64,000 nt of DNA from Rallus limicola. Lineage: Eukaryota > Chordata > Aves > Gruiformes > Rallidae. Below, piece by piece: positions 36,080 to 48,873 of the stretch. Position 1 is the stretch's first letter, and the number at the start of each line of letters is the position of its first letter. The notes beneath the pieces were generated by a model. It was not told the origin of the DNA and made no database searches. It worked only from the letters and a program-made list of their open reading frames with translations. The DNA lies in NCBI GenBank assembly GCA_022605955.1, contig JAKCOZ010000307.1, positions 124,001-188,000 of the forward strand. The letters are read 5' to 3'. The translations under genes were made by a program, and so were the position numbers.

Positions 36080-38700
36080 AGCTATGCCTTTCATGCCTAG
36101 CTTCTTTACTTTGGGAGTTATTGCTGGACGTTTAGCATGTTTTGAACTGCAGTCTGCTAGGGCCGAGAAAAGCACCGTAGGAGGTTCCAGGCATGTTCCC
36201 TCTTTCCAGGCAAAGGAAAAGGCTGAGAGCCAAAGTGACAGGGGCTGCTCGTGTGTCCTGTTAGGAGGTTTCAGACAAGCTATGCCTTTCAGGCCTAGCT
36301 TCTTTACTTTGGGAGTTATTGCTGGACGTTTAGCATGTTTTGAACTGCAGTCTGCTAGGGCCGAGAAAAGCACCGTAGGAGGTTCCAGGCATGTTCCCTC
36401 TTTCCAGGCAAAGGAAAAGGCTGAGAGCCAAAGTGACAGGGGCTGCTCGTGTGTCCTGTTAGGAGGTTTCAGACAAGCTATGCCTTTCAGGCCTAGCTTC
36501 TTTACTTTGGGAGTTATTGCTGGACGTTTAGCATGTTTTGAACTGCAGTCTGCTAGGGCCGAGAAAAGCACCGTAGGAGGTTCCAGGCATGTTCCCTCTT
36601 TCCAGGCAAAGGAAAAGGCTGAGAGCCAAAGTGACAGGGTCTGCTCGTGTGTCCTGTTAGGAGGTTTCAGACAAGCTATGCCTTTCAGGCCTAGCTTCTT
36701 TACTTTGGGAGTTATTGCTGGATGTTTAGCATGTTTTGAACTGCAGTCTGCTAGGGCCGAGAAAAGCACCGTAGGAGGTTCCAGGCATGTTCCCTCTTTC
36801 CAGGCAAAGGAAAAGGCTGAGAGCCAAAGTGACAGGGTCTGCTCGTGTGTCCTGTTAGGAGGTTTCAGACAAGCTATGCCTTTCAGGCCTAGCTTCTTTA
36901 CTTTGGGAGTTATTGCTGGACATTTAGCATGTTTTGAACTGCAGTCTGCTAGGGCCGAGAAAAGCACCGTAGGAGGTTCCAGGCATGTTCCCTCTTTCCA
37001 GGCAAAGGAAAGGGCTGAGAGCCAAAGTGACAGGGGCTGCTCGTGTGTCCTGTTAGGAGGTTTCAGACAAGCTATGCCTTTCAGGCCTAGCTTCTTTACT
37101 TTGGGAGTTATTGCTGGACGTTTAGCATGTTTTGACCTGCAGTCTGCTAGGGCCGAGAAAAGCGCCGTAGGAGGTTCCAGGCATGTTCCCTCTTTCCAGG
37201 CAAAGGAAAAGGCTGAGAGCCAAAGTGACAGGGTCTGCTCGTGTGTCCTGTTAGGAGGTTTCAGACAAGCTATGCCTTTCAGGCCTAGCTTCTTTACTTT
37301 GGGAGTTATTGCTGGACGTTTAGCATGTTTTGAACTGCAGTCTGCTAGGGCCGAGAAAAGCACCGTAGGAGGTTCCAGGCATGTTCCCTCTTTCCAGGCA
37401 AAGGAAAAGGCTGAGAGCCAAAGTGACAGGGGCTGCTTGTGTGTCCTGTTAGGAGGTTTCAGACAAGCTATGCCTTTCAGGCCTAGCTTCTTTACTTTGG
37501 GAGTTATTGCTGGACGTTTAGCATGTTTTGAACTGCAGTCTGCTAGGGCCGAGAAAAGCACCGTAGGAAGTTCCAGGCATGTTCCCTCTTTCCAGGCAAA
37601 GGAAAAGGCTGAGAACCAAAGTGACAGGGGCTGCTCGTGTGTCCTGTTAGGAGGTTTCAGACAAGCTATGCCTTTCATGCCTAGCTTCTTTACTTTGGGA
37701 GTTATTGCTGGACGTTTAGCATGTTTTGAACTGCAGTCTGCTAGGGCCGAGAAAAGCACCGTAGGAGGTTCCAGGCATGTTCCCTCTTTCCAGGCAAAGG
37801 AAAAGGCTGAGAGCCAAAGTGACAGGGGCTGCTCGTGTGTCCTGTTAGGAGGTTTCAGACAAGCTATGCCTTTCAGGCCTAGCTTCTTTACTTTGGGAGT
37901 TATTGCTGGACGTTTAGCATGTTTTGAACTGCAGTCTGCTAGGGCCGAGAAAAGCACCGTAGGAGGTTCCAGGCATGTTCCCTCTTTCCAGGCAAAGGAA
38001 AAGGCTGAGAGCCAAAGTGACAGGGTCTGCTCGTGTGTCCTGTTAGGAGGTTTCAGACAAGCTATGCCTTTCAGGCCCAGCTTCTATACTTTGGGAGTTA
38101 TTGCTGGACGTTTAGCATGTTTTGAACTGCAGTCTGCTAGGGCCGAGAAAAGCACCGTAGGAGGTTCCAGGCATGTTCCCTCTTTCCAGGCAAAGGAAAG
38201 GGCTGAGAGCCAAAGTGACAGGGTCTGCTCGTGTGTCCTGTTAGGAGGTTTCAGACAAGCTATGCCTTTCAGGCCTAGCTTCTTTACTTTGGGAGTTATT
38301 GCTGGACGTTTAGCATGTTTTGAACTGCAGTCTGCTAGGGCCGAGAAAAGCACCGTAGGAGGTTCCAGGCATGTTCCCTCTTTCCAGGCAAAGGAAAAGG
38401 CTGAGAACCAAAGTGACAGGGGCTGCTCGTGTGTCATGTTAGGAGGTTTCAGACAAGCTATGCCTTTCAGGCCTAGCTTCTTTACTTTGGGAGTTATTGC
38501 TGGACGTTTAGCATGTTTTGAACTGCAGTCTGGTAGGGCCGAGAAAAGCACCGTAGGAGGTTCCAGGCATGTTCCCTCTTTCCAGGCAAAGGAAAAGGCT
38601 GAGAGCCAAAGTGACAGGGTCTGCTCGTGTGTCCTGTTAGGAGGTTTCAGACAAGCTATGCCTTTCTGGCCTAGCTTGTCTGAATCCTCCTAACAGGACA
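36080..38700. repeat. Block 20, 13 monomers, ends in class A foldback
   Basis: Partner of block 2. The foldback at 38630-38700 has a private base in the spacer (CCTTTCTGGCC, 38667). Confidence 0.92.
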
Positions 38701-41700
38701 AGCTATGCCTTTCATGCCTAGCTTCTTTACTTTGGGAGTTATTGCTGGACGTTTAGCATGTTTTGAACTGCAGTCTGCTAGGGCCGAGAAAAGCACCGTA
38801 GGAGGTTCCAGGCATGTTCCCTCTTTCCAGGCAAAGGAAAAGGCTGAGAGCCAAAGTGACAGGGGCTGCTCGTGTGTCCTGTTAGGAGGTTTCAGACAAG
38901 CTATGCCTTTCAGGCCTAGCTTCTTTACTTTGGGAGTTATTGCTGGACGTTTAGCATGTTTTGAACTGCAGTCTGCTAGGGCCGAGAAAAGCACCGTAGG
39001 AGGTTCCAGGCATGTTCCCTCTTTCCAGGCAAAGGAAAAGGCTGAGAGCCAAAGTGACAGGGGCTGCTCGTGTGTCCTGTTAGGAGGTTTCAGACAAGCT
39101 ATGCCTTTCAGGCCTAGCTTCTTTACTTTGGGAGTTATTGCTGGACGTTTAGCATGTTTTGAACTGCAGTCTGCTAGGGCCGAGAAAAGCACCGTAGGAG
39201 GTTCCAGGCATGTTCCCTCTTTCCAGGCAAAGGAAAAGGCTGAGAGCCAAAGTGACAGGGTCTGCTCGTGTGTCCTGTTAGGAGGTTTCAGACAAGCTAT
39301 GCCTTTCAGGCCTAGCTTCTTTACTTTGGGAGTTATTGCTGGATGTTTAGCATGTTTTGAACTGCAGTCTGCTAGGGCCGAGAAAAGCACCGTAGGAGGT
39401 TCCAGGCATGTTCCCTCTTTCCAGGCAAAGGAAAAGGCTGAGAGCCAAAGTGACAGGGTCTGCTCGTGTGTCCTGTTAGGAGGTTTCAGACAAGCTATGC
39501 CTTTCAGGCCTAGCTTCTATACTTTGGGAGTTATTGCTGGACATTTAGCATGTTTTGAACTGCAGTCTGCTAGGGCCGAGAAAAGCACCGTAGGAGGTTC
39601 CAGGCATGTTCCCTCTTTCCAGGCAAAGGAAAGGGCTGAGAGCCAAAGTGACAGGGGCTGCTCGTGTGTCCTGTTAGGAGGTTTCAGACAAGCTATGCCT
39701 TTCAGGCCTAGCTTCTTTACTTTGGGAGTTATTGCTGGACGTTTAGCATGTTTTGACCTGCAGTCTGCTAGGGCCGAGAAAAGCACTGTAGGAGGTTCCA
39801 GGCATGTTCCCTCTTTCCAGGCAAAGGAAAAGGCTGAGAGCCAAAGTGACAGGGTCTGCTCGTGTGTCCTGTTAGGAGGTTTCAGACAAGCTATGCCTTT
39901 CAGGCCTAGCTTCTTTACTTTGGGAGTTATTGCTGGACGTTTAGCCTGTTTTGAACTGCAGTCTGCTAGGGCCGAGAAAAGCACCGTAGGAGGTTCCAGG
40001 CATGTTCCCTCTTTCCAGGCAAAGGAAAAGGCTGAGAGCCAAAGTGACAGGGGCTGCTCGTGTGTCCTGTTAGGAGGTTTCAGACAAGCTATGCCTTTCA
40101 GGCCTAGCTTCTTTACTTTGGGAGTTATTGCTGGACGTTTAGCATGTTTTGAACTGCAGTCTGCTAGGGCCGAGAAAAGCACCGTAGGAGGTTCCAGGCA
40201 TGTTCCCTCTTTCCAGGCAAAGGAAAAGGCTGAGAGCCAAAGTGACAGGGGCTGCTCGTGTGTCCTGTTAGGAGGTTTCAGACAAGCTATGCCTTTCAGG
40301 CCTAGCTTCTTTACTTTGGGAGTTATTGCTGGACGTTTAGCATGTTTTGAACTGCAGTCTGCTAGGGCCGAGAAAAGCACCGTAGGAGGTTCCAGGCATG
40401 TTCCCTCTTTCCAGGCAAAGGAAAAGGCTGAGAGCCAAAGTGACAGGGTCTGCTTGTGTGTCCTGTTAGGAGGTTTCAGACAAGCTATGCCTTTCAGGCC
40501 TAGCTTCTTTACTTTGGGAGTTATTGCTGGATGTTTAGCATGTTTTGAACTGCAGTCTGCTAGGGCCGAGAAAAGCACCGTAGGAGGTTCCAGGCATGTT
40601 CCCTCTTTCCAGGCAAAGGAAAAGGCTGAGAGCCAAAGTGACAGGGTCTGCTCGTGTGTCCTGTTAGGAGGTTTCAGACAAGCTATGCCTTTCAGGCCTA
40701 GCTTCTATACTTTGGGAGTTATTGCTGGACGTTTAGCATGTTTTGAACTGCAGTCTGCTAGGGCCGAGAAAAGCACCGTAGGAGGTTCCAGGCATGTTCC
40801 CTCTTTCCAGGCAAAGGAAAGGGCTGAGAGCCAAAGTGACAGGGGCTGCTCGTGTGTCCTGTTAGGAGGTTTCAGACAAGCTATGCCTTTCATGCCTAGC
40901 TTCTTTACTTTGGGAGTTATTGCTGGACGTTTAGCATGTTTTGAACTGCAGTCTGCTAGGGCCGAGAAAAGCGCCGTAGGAGGTTCCAGGCATGTTCCCT
41001 CTTTCCAGGCAAAGGAAAAGGCTGAGAGCCAAAGTGACAGGGTCTGCTCGTGTGTCCTGTTAGGAGGTTTCAGACAAGCTATGCCTTTCAGGCCTAGCTT
41101 CTTTACTTTGGGAGTTATTGCTGGACGTTTAGCATGTTTTGAACTGCAGTCTGCTAGGGCCGAGAAAAGCACCGTAGGAGGTTCCAGGCATGTTCCCTCT
41201 TTCCAGGCAAAGGAAAAGGCTGAGAGCCAAAGTGACAGGGTCTGCTCGTGTGTCCTTTTAGGAGGTTTCAGACAAGCTATGCCTTTCAGGCCTAGCTTCT
41301 TTACTTTGGGAGTTATTGCTGGACGTTTAGCCTGTTTTGAACTGCAGTCTGCTAGGGCCGAGAAAAGCACCGTAGGAGGTTCCAGCCATGTTCCCTCTTT
41401 CCAGGCAAAGGAAAAGGCTGAGAGCCAAAGTGACAGGGGCTGCTCGTGTGTCCTGTTAGGAGGTTTCAGACAAGCTATGCCTTTCAGGCCTAGCTTCTTT
41501 ACTTTGGGAGTTATTGCTGGACGTTTAGCATGTTTTGAACTGCAGTCTGCTAGGGCCGAGAAAAGCACCGTAGGAGGTTCCAGGCATGTTCCCTCTTTCC
41601 AGGCAAAGGAAAAGGCTGAGAGCCAAAGTGACAGGGGCTGCTCGTGTGTCCTGTTAGGAGGTTTCAGACAAGCTATGCCTTTCAGGCCTAGCTTCTTTAC

Positions 41701-42113
41701 TTTGGGAGTTATTGCTGGACGTTTAGCATGTTTTGAACTGCAGTCTGCTAGGGCCGAGAAAAGCACCGTAGGAGGTTCCAGGCATGTTCCCTCTTTCCAG
41801 GCAAAGGAAAAGGCTGAGAACCAAAGTGACAGGGGCTGCTCGTGTGTCCTGTTAGGAGGTTTCAGACAAGCTATGCCTTTCAGGCCTAGCTTCTTTACTT
41901 TGGGAGTTATTGCTGGACGTTTAGCATGTTTTGAATTGCAGTCTGCTAGGGCCGAGAAAAGCACCGTAGGAGGTTCCAGGCATGTTCCCTCTTTCCAGGC
42001 AAAGGAAAAGGCTGAGAGCCAAAGTGACAGGGTCTGCTCGTGTGTCCTGTTAGGAGGTTTAAGACAAGCTATGCCTTTCAGGCCTAGCTTGTCTGAATCC
42101 TCCTAACAGGACA
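38701..42113. repeat. Block 21, 17 monomers, ends in class A foldback
   Basis: It combines the start of block 3 with the latter part of block 4, without the foldback that separates blocks 3 and 4. Markers are CACTGTAGG (39785, a CpG loss), GTCCTTTTAGG, TTCCAGCCATG, and TTTAAGACAAG in the left arm near 42,058. Confidence 0.9.
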
Positions 42114-42556
42114 AGCTATGCCTTTCATGCCTAGCTTCTTTACTTTGGGAGTTATTGCTGGACGTTTAGCATGTTTTGAACTGCAGTCTGCTAGGGCCGA
42201 GAAAAGCCCCGTAGGAGGTTCCAGGCATGTTCCCTCTTTCCAGGCAAAGGAAAAGGCTGAGAGCCAAAGTGACAGGGGCTGCTCGTGTGTCCTGTTAGGA
42301 GGTTTCAGACAAGCTATGCCTTTCAGGCCTAGCTTCTTTACTTTGGGAGTTATTGCTGGACGTTTAGCATGTTTTGAACTGCAGTCTGCTAGGGCCGAGA
42401 AAAGCACCGTAGGAGGTTCCAGGCATGTTCCCTCTTTCCAGGCAAAGGAAAAGGCTGAGAACCAAAGTGACAGGGGCTGCTCGTGTGTCATGTTAGGAGG
42501 TTTCAGACAAGCTATGCCTTTCAGGCCTAGCTTGTCTGAATCCTCCTAACAGGACA
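42114..42556. repeat. Block 22, 2 monomers, ends in class A foldback
   Basis: A private AAAAGCCCCGTAGG is near 42,203. The left arm at 42486 reads TGTCATGTTAGG, because here the GTCATG monomer lies directly before the foldback. Confidence 0.9.
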
Positions 42557-43198
42557 AGCTATGCCTTTCATGCCTAGCTTCTTTACTTTGGGAGTTATTG
42601 CTGGACGTTTAGCATGTTTTGAACTGCAGTCTGCTAGGGCCGAGAAAAGCACCGTAGGAGGTTCCAGGCATGTTCCCTCTTTCCAGGCAAAAGAAAAAGG
42701 CTGAGAGCCAAAGTGACAGGGGCTGCTCGTGTGTCCTGTTAGGAGGTTTCAGACAAGCTATGCCTTTCATGCCTAGCTTCTTTACTATGGGAGTTATTGC
42801 TGGACGTTTAGCATGTTTTGAACTGCAGTCTGCTAGGGCCGAGAAAAGCACCGTAGGAGGTTCCAGGCATGTTCCCTCTTTCCAGGCAAAGGAAAAGGCT
42901 GAGAGCCAAAGTGACAGGGGCTGCTCGTGTGTCCTGTTAGGAGGTTTCAGACAAGCTATGCCTTTCAGGCCTAGCTTCTTTACTTTGGGAGTTATTGCTG
43001 GACGTTTAGCATGTTTTGAACTGCAGTCTGCTAGGGCCGAGAAAAGCACCGTAGGAGGTTCCAGGAATGTTCCCTCTTTCCAGGCAAAGGAAAAGGCTGA
43101 GAGCCAAAGTGACAGGGTCTGCTCGTGTGTCCTGTTAGGAGGTTTCAGACAAGCTATGCCTTTCAGGCCTAGCTTGTCTTAAACCTCCTAACAGGACA
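42557..43198. repeat. Block 23, 3 monomers with a 1-bp insertion, ends in class E foldback
   Basis: An extra base lies in the A-rich run at 42689-42698 (GGCAAAAGAAAAAGG against the usual GGCAAAGGAAAAGG). This is the only length change I find in any monomer outside the junctions. It also has TTTACTATGGG near 42,781. Confidence 0.9.
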
Positions 43199-44433
43199 AG
43201 CTATGCCTTTCATGCCTAGCTTCTTTACTTTGGGAGTTATTGCTGGACGTTTAGCATGTTTTGAACTGCAGTCTGCTAGGGCCGAGAAAAGCACCGTAGG
43301 AGGTTCCAGGCATGTTCCCTCTTTCCAGGCAAAGGAAAAGGCTGAGAGCCAAAGTGACAGGGTCTGCTCGTGTGTCCTGTTAGGAGGTTTCAGACAAGCT
43401 ATGCCTTTCAGGCCTAGCTTCTTTACTTTGGGAGTTATTGCTGGACGTTTAGCATGTTTTGAACTGCAGTCTGCTAGGGCCGAGAAAAGCACCGTAGGAG
43501 GTTCCAGGCATGTTCCCTCTTTCCAGGCAAAGGAAAAGGCTGAGAGCCAAAGTGACAGGGTCTGCTCGTGTGTCCTGTTAGGAGGTTTCAGACAAGCTAT
43601 GCCTTTCAGGCCCAGCTTCTATACTTTGGGAGTTATTGCTGGACGTTTAGCATGTTTTGAACTGCAGTCTGCTAGGGCCGAGAAAAGCACCGTAGGAGGT
43701 TCCAGGCATGTTCCCTCTTTCCAGGCAAAGGAAAGGGCTGAGAGCCAAAGTGACAGGGTCTGCTCGTGTGTCCTGTTAGGAGGTTTCAGACAAGCTATGC
43801 CTTTCAGGCCTAGCTTCTTTACTTTGGGAGTTATTGCTGGACGTTTAGCATGTTTTGAACTGCAGTCTGCTAGGGCCGAGAAAAGCACCGTAGGAGGTTC
43901 CAGGCATGTTCCCTCTTTCCAGGCAAAGGAAAAGGCTGAGAGCGAAAGTGACAGGGTCTGCTCGTGTGTCCTGTTAGGAGGTTTCAGACAAGCTATGCCT
44001 TTCAGGCCTAGCTTCTTTACTTTGGGAGTTATTGCTGGACGTTTAGCATGTTTTGAACTGCAGTCTGCTAGGGCCGAGAAAAGCACCGTAGGAGGTTCCA
44101 GGCATGTTCCCTCTTTCCAGGCAAAGGAAAAGGCTGAGAACCAAAGTGACAGGGGCTGCTCGTGTGTCATGTTAGGAGGTTTCAGACAAGCTATGCCTTT
44201 CAGGCCTAGCTTCTTTACTTTGGGAGTTATTGCTGGACGTTTAGCATGTTTTGAACTGCAGTCTGGTAGGGCCGAGAAAAGCACCGTAGGAGGTTCCAGG
44301 CATGTTCCCTCTTTCCAGGCAAAGGAAAAGGCTGAGAGCCAAAGTGACAGGGTCTGCTCGTGTGTCCTGTTAGGAGGTTTCAGACAAGCTATGCCTTTGA
44401 GGCCTAGCTTGTCTGAATCCTCCTAACAGGACA
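43199..44433. repeat. Block 24, 6 monomers, ends in class A foldback
   Basis: The early monomers match block 5 (GAGAGCGAAAG near 43,940). The last two are the GTCATG and TCTGGTAGG monomers seen before class A junctions. The spacer has TTTGAGGCC. Confidence 0.9.
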
Positions 44434-45074
44434 AGCTATGCCTTTCATGCCTAGCTTCTTTACTTTGGGAGTTATTGCTGGACGTTTAGCATGTTTTGAA
44501 CTGCAGTCTGCTAGGGCCGAGAAAAGCACCGTAGGAGGTTCCAGGCATGTTCCCTCTTTCCAGGCAAAGGAAAAGGCTGAGAGCCAAAGTGACAGGGGCT
44601 GCTCGTGTGTCCTGTTAGGAGGTTTCAGACAAGCTATGCCTTTCAGGCCTAGCTTCTTTACTTTGGGAGTTATTGCTGGACGTTTAGCATGTTTTGAACT
44701 GCAGTCTGCTAGGGCCGAGAAAAGCACCGTAGGAGGTTCCAGGCATGTTCCCTCTTTCCAGGCAAAGGAAAAGGCTGAGAACCAAAGTGACAGGGGCTGC
44801 TCGTGTGTCATGTTAGGAGGTTTCAGACAAGCTATGCCTTTCAGGCCTAGCTTCTTTACTTTGGGAGTTATTGCTGGACGTTTAGCATGTTTTGAACTGC
44901 AGTCTGGTAGGGCCGAGAAAAGCACCGTAGGAGGTTCCAGGCATGTTCCCTCTTTCCAGGCAAAGGAAAAGGCTGAGAGCCAAAGTGACAGGGTCTGCTC
45001 GTGTGTCCTGTTAGGAGGTTTCAGACAAGCTATGCCTTTGAGGCCTAGCTTGTCTGAATCCTCCTAACAGGACA
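44434..45074. repeat. Block 25, 3 monomers, ends in class A foldback
   Basis: It has the TCTGGTAGG last monomer and TTTGAGGCC spacer shared with the junctions at 14.6 and 44.4 kb. It is therefore probably a short duplication of that junction and its flank. Confidence 0.9.
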
Positions 45075-45715
45075 AGCTATGCCTTTCATGCCTAGCTTCT
45101 TTACTTTGGGAGTTATTGCTGGACGTTTAGCATGTTTTGAACTGCAGTCTGCTAGGGCCGAGAAAAGCACCGTAGGAGGTTCCAGGCATGTTCCCTCTTT
45201 CCAGGCAAAGGAAAAGGCTGAGAGCCAAAGTGACAGGGTCTGCTCGTGTGTCCTGTTAGGAGGTTTCAGACAAGCTATGCCTTTCAGGCCTAGCTTCTTT
45301 ACTTTGGGAGTTATTGCTGGACGTTTAGCATGTTTTGAACTGCAGTCTGCTAGGGCCGAGAAAAGCACCGTAGGAGGTTCCAGGCATGTTCCCTCTTTCC
45401 AGGCAAAGGAAAAGGCTGAGAACCAAAGTGACAGGGGCTGCTCGTGTGTCATGTTAGGAGGTTTCAGACAAGCTATGCCTTTCAGGCCTAGCTTCTTTAT
45501 TTTGGGAGTTATTGCTGGACGTTTAGCATGTTTTGAATTGCAGTCTGCTAGGGCCGAGAAAAGCACCGTAGGAGGTTCCAGGCATGTTCCCTCTTTCCAG
45601 GCAAAGGAAAAGGCTGAGAGCCAAAGTGACAGGGTCTGCTCGTGTGTCCTGTTAGGAGGTTTCAGACAAGCTATGCCTTTCAGGCCTAGCTTGTCTGAAT
45701 CCTCCTAACAGGACA
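45075..45715. repeat. Block 26, 3 monomers, ends in class A foldback
   Basis: A private TTTATTTTGGG lies near 45,497. The last monomer carries GAATTGCAG, so it lacks the PstI site. Confidence 0.9.
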
Positions 45716-46356
45716 AGCTATGCCTTTCATGCCTAGCTTCTTTACTTTGGGAGTTATTGCTGGACGTTTAGCATGTTTTGAACTGCAGTCTGCTAGGGCC
45801 GAGAAAAGCACCGTAGGAAGTTCCAGGCATGTTCCCTCTTTCCAGGGAAAGGAAAAGGCTGAGAGCCAAAGTGACAGGGGCTGCTCGTGTGTCCTGTTAG
45901 GAGGTTTCAGACAAGCTATGCCTTTCAGGCCTAGCTTCTTTACTTTGGGAGTTATTGCTGGACGTTTAGCATGTTTTGAACTGCAGTCTGCTAGGGCCGA
46001 GAAAAGCACCGTAGGAGGTTCCAGGCATGTTCCCTCTTTCCAGGCAAAGGAAAAGGCTGAGAACCAAAGTGACAGGGGCTGCTCGTGTGTCTAGTTAGGA
46101 GGTTTCAGACAAGCTATGCCTTTCAGGCCTAGCTTCTTTACTTTGGCAGTTATTGCTGGACGTTTAGCATGTTTTGAATTGCAGTCTGCTAGGGCCGAGA
46201 AAAGCACCGTAGGAGGTTCCAGGCATGTTACCTCTTTCCAGGCAAAGGAAAAGGCTGAGAGCCAAAGTGACAGGGTCTGCTCGTGTGTCCTGTTAGGAGG
46301 TTTCAGACAAGCTATGCCTTTCAGGCCTAGCTTGTCTGAATCCTCCTAACAGGACA
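45716..46356. repeat. Block 27, 3 monomers, ends in class A foldback
   Basis: Markers are CCAGGGAAAGG near 45,842, GTGTCTAGTTAGG (CTAG at 46091), TTTGGCAGTT near 46,143 and ATGTTACCTC near 46,225. All four recur 2,517 bp later in block 30. The CTAG change puts a stop in the long plus-strand frame. Confidence 0.92.
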
Positions 46357-47591
46357 AGCTATGCCTTTCATGCCTAGCTTCTTTACTTTGGGAGTTATTG
46401 CTGGACGTTTAGCATGTTTTGAACTGCAGTCTGCTAGGGCCGAGAAAAGCACCGTAGGATGTTCCAGGCATGTTCCCTCTTTCCAGGCAAAGGAAAAGGC
46501 TGAGAACCAAAGTGACAGGGGCTGCTCGTGTGTCCTGTTAGGAGGTTTCAGACAAGCTATGCCTTTCAGGCCTAGCTTCTTTACTTTGGGAGTTATTGCT
46601 GGACGTTTAGCATGTTTTGAACTGCAGTCTGCTAGGGCCGAGAAAAGCACCGTAGGAGGTTCCAGGCATGTTCCCTCTTTCCAGGCAAAGGAAAAGGCTG
46701 AGAGCCAAAGTGACAGGGGCTGCTCGTGTGTCCTGTTAGGAGGTTTCAGACAAGCTATGCCTTTCATGCCTAGCTTCTTTAATTTGGGAGTTATTGCTGG
46801 ACGTTTAGCCTGTTTTGAACTGCAGTCTGCTAGGGCCGAGAAAAGCACCGTAGGAGGTTCCAGGCATGTTCCCTCTTTCCAGGCAAAGGAAAAGGCTGAG
46901 AGCCAAAGTGACAGGGGCTGCTCGTGTGTCCTGTTAGGAGGTTTCAGACAAGCTATGCCTTTCAGGCCTAGCTTCTTTACTTTGGGAGTTATTGCTGGAC
47001 GTTTAGCATGTTTTGAACTGCAGTCTGCTAGGGCCGAGAAAAGCGCCGTAGGAGGTTCCAGGCATGTTCCCTCTTTCCAGGCAAAGGAAAAGTCTGAGAG
47101 CCAAAGTGACAGGGTCTGCTCGTGTGTCCTGTTAGGAGGTTTCAGACAAGCTATGCCTTTCAGGCCTAGCTTCTTTACTTTGGGAGTTATTGCTGGACGT
47201 TTAGCATGTTTTGAACTGCAGTCTGCTAGGGCCGAGAAAAGCACCGTAGGAGGTTCCAGGCATGTTCCCTCTTTCCAGGCAAAGGAAAAGGCTGAGAACC
47301 AAAGTGACAGGGGCTGCTCGTGTGTCATGTTAGGAGGTTTCAGACAAGCTATGCCTTTCAGGCCTAGCTTCTTTACTTTGGGAGTTATTGCTGGACGTTT
47401 AGCATGTTTTGAATTGCAGTCTGCTAGGGCCGAGAAAAGCACCGTAGGAGGTTCCAGGCATGTTCCCTCTTTCCAGGCAAAGGAAAAGGCTGAGAGCCAA
47501 AGTGACAGGGTCTGCTCGTGTGTCCTGTTAGGAGGTTTCAGACAAGCTATGCCTTTCAGGCCTAGCTTGTCTGAATCCTCCTAACAGGACA
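46357..47591. repeat. Block 28, 6 monomers, ends in class A foldback
   Basis: It is the first copy of the series also in block 31, and of block 7 less one monomer. A private TTTAATTTGGG is near 46,777 and AGCCTGTTTTG near 46,807; both are absent from block 31. Confidence 0.92.
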
Positions 47592-48232
47592 AGCTATGCC
47601 TTTCAGGCCTAGCTTCTTTACTTTGGGAGTTATTGCTTGACGTTTAGCATGTTTTGAACTGCAGTCTGCTAGGGCCGAGAAAAGCACCGTAGGAGGTTCC
47701 AGGCATGTTCCCTCTTTCCAGGCAAAGGAAAAGGCTGAGAACCAAAGTGACAGGGGCTGCTCGTGTGTCATGTTAGGAGGTTTCAGACAAGCTATGCCTT
47801 TCAGGCCTAGCTTCTTTACTTTGGGAGTTATTGCTGGACTTTTAGCATGTTTTGAATTGCAGTCTGCTAGGGCCGAGAAAAGCACCGTAGGAGGTTCCAG
47901 GCATGTTCCCTCTTTCCAGGCAAAGGAAAAGGCTGAGAGCCAAAGTGACAGGGTCTGCTCGTGTGTCCTGTTAGGAGGTTTCAGACAAGCTATGCCTTTC
48001 AGGCCTAGCTTCTTTACTTTGGGAGTTATTGCTGGACGTTTAGCATGTTTTGAACTGCAGTCTGCTAGGGCCGAGAAAAGCACCGTAGGAGGTTCCAGGC
48101 ATGTTCCCTCTTTCCAGGCAAAGGAAAAGGCTGAGAGCCAAAGTGACAGGGTCTGCTCGTGTGTCCTGTTAGGAGGTTTCAGACAAGCTATGCCTTTCAG
48201 GCCTAGCTTGTCTGAATCCTCCTAACAGGACA
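47592..48232. repeat. Block 29, 3 monomers, ends in class A foldback
   Basis: It opens with ATGCCTTTCAGG. TTGCTTGACG at 47,632 is private and puts TGA in the long plus-strand frame. It matches block 8 but ends in a normal class A foldback instead of the inverted-spacer type. Confidence 0.9.
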
Positions 48233-48873
48233 AGCTATGCCTTTCATGCCTAGCTTCTTTACTTTGGGAGTTATTGCTGGACGTTTAGCATGTTTTGAAC
48301 TGCAGTCTGCTAGGGCCGAGAAAAGCACCGTAGGAAGTTCCAGGCATGTTCCCTCTTTCCAGGGAAAGGAAAAGGCTGAGAGCCAAAGTGACAGGGGCTG
48401 CTCGTGTGTCCTGTTAGGAGGTTTCAGACAAGCTATGCCTTTCAGGCCTAGCTTCTTTACTTTGGGAGTTATTGCTGGACGTTTAGCATGTTTTGAACTG
48501 CAGTCTGCTAGGGCCGAGAAAAGCACCGTAGGAGGTTCCAGGCATGTTCCCTCTTTCCAGGCAAAGGAAAAGGCTGAGAACCAAAGTGACAGGGGCTGCT
48601 CGTGTGTCTAGTTAGGAGGTTTCAGACAAGCTATGCCTTTCAGGCCTAGCTTCTTTACTTTGGCAGTTATTGCTGGACGTTTAGCATGTTTTGAATTGCA
48701 GTCTGCTAGGGCCGAGAAAAGCACCGTAGGAGGTTCCAGGCATGTTACCTCTTTCCAGGCAAAGGAAAAGGCTGAGAGCCAAAGTGACAGGGTCTGCTCG
48801 TGTGTCCTGTTAGGAGGTTTCAGACAAGCTATGCCTTTCAGTCCTAGCTTGTCTGAATCCTCCTAACAGGACA
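48233..48873. repeat. Block 30, 3 monomers, ends in class A foldback
   Basis: It is the tandem copy of block 27 (CTAG at 48608). The spacer of its foldback has TTCAGTCCT instead of TTCAGGCCT. Confidence 0.92.

Noticed and set aside
42689..42698. 1-bp insertion as a biologically meaningful frameshift
   Set aside because: It lies in an A-rich run where sequencing or consensus error is likely, and there is no gene to shift.
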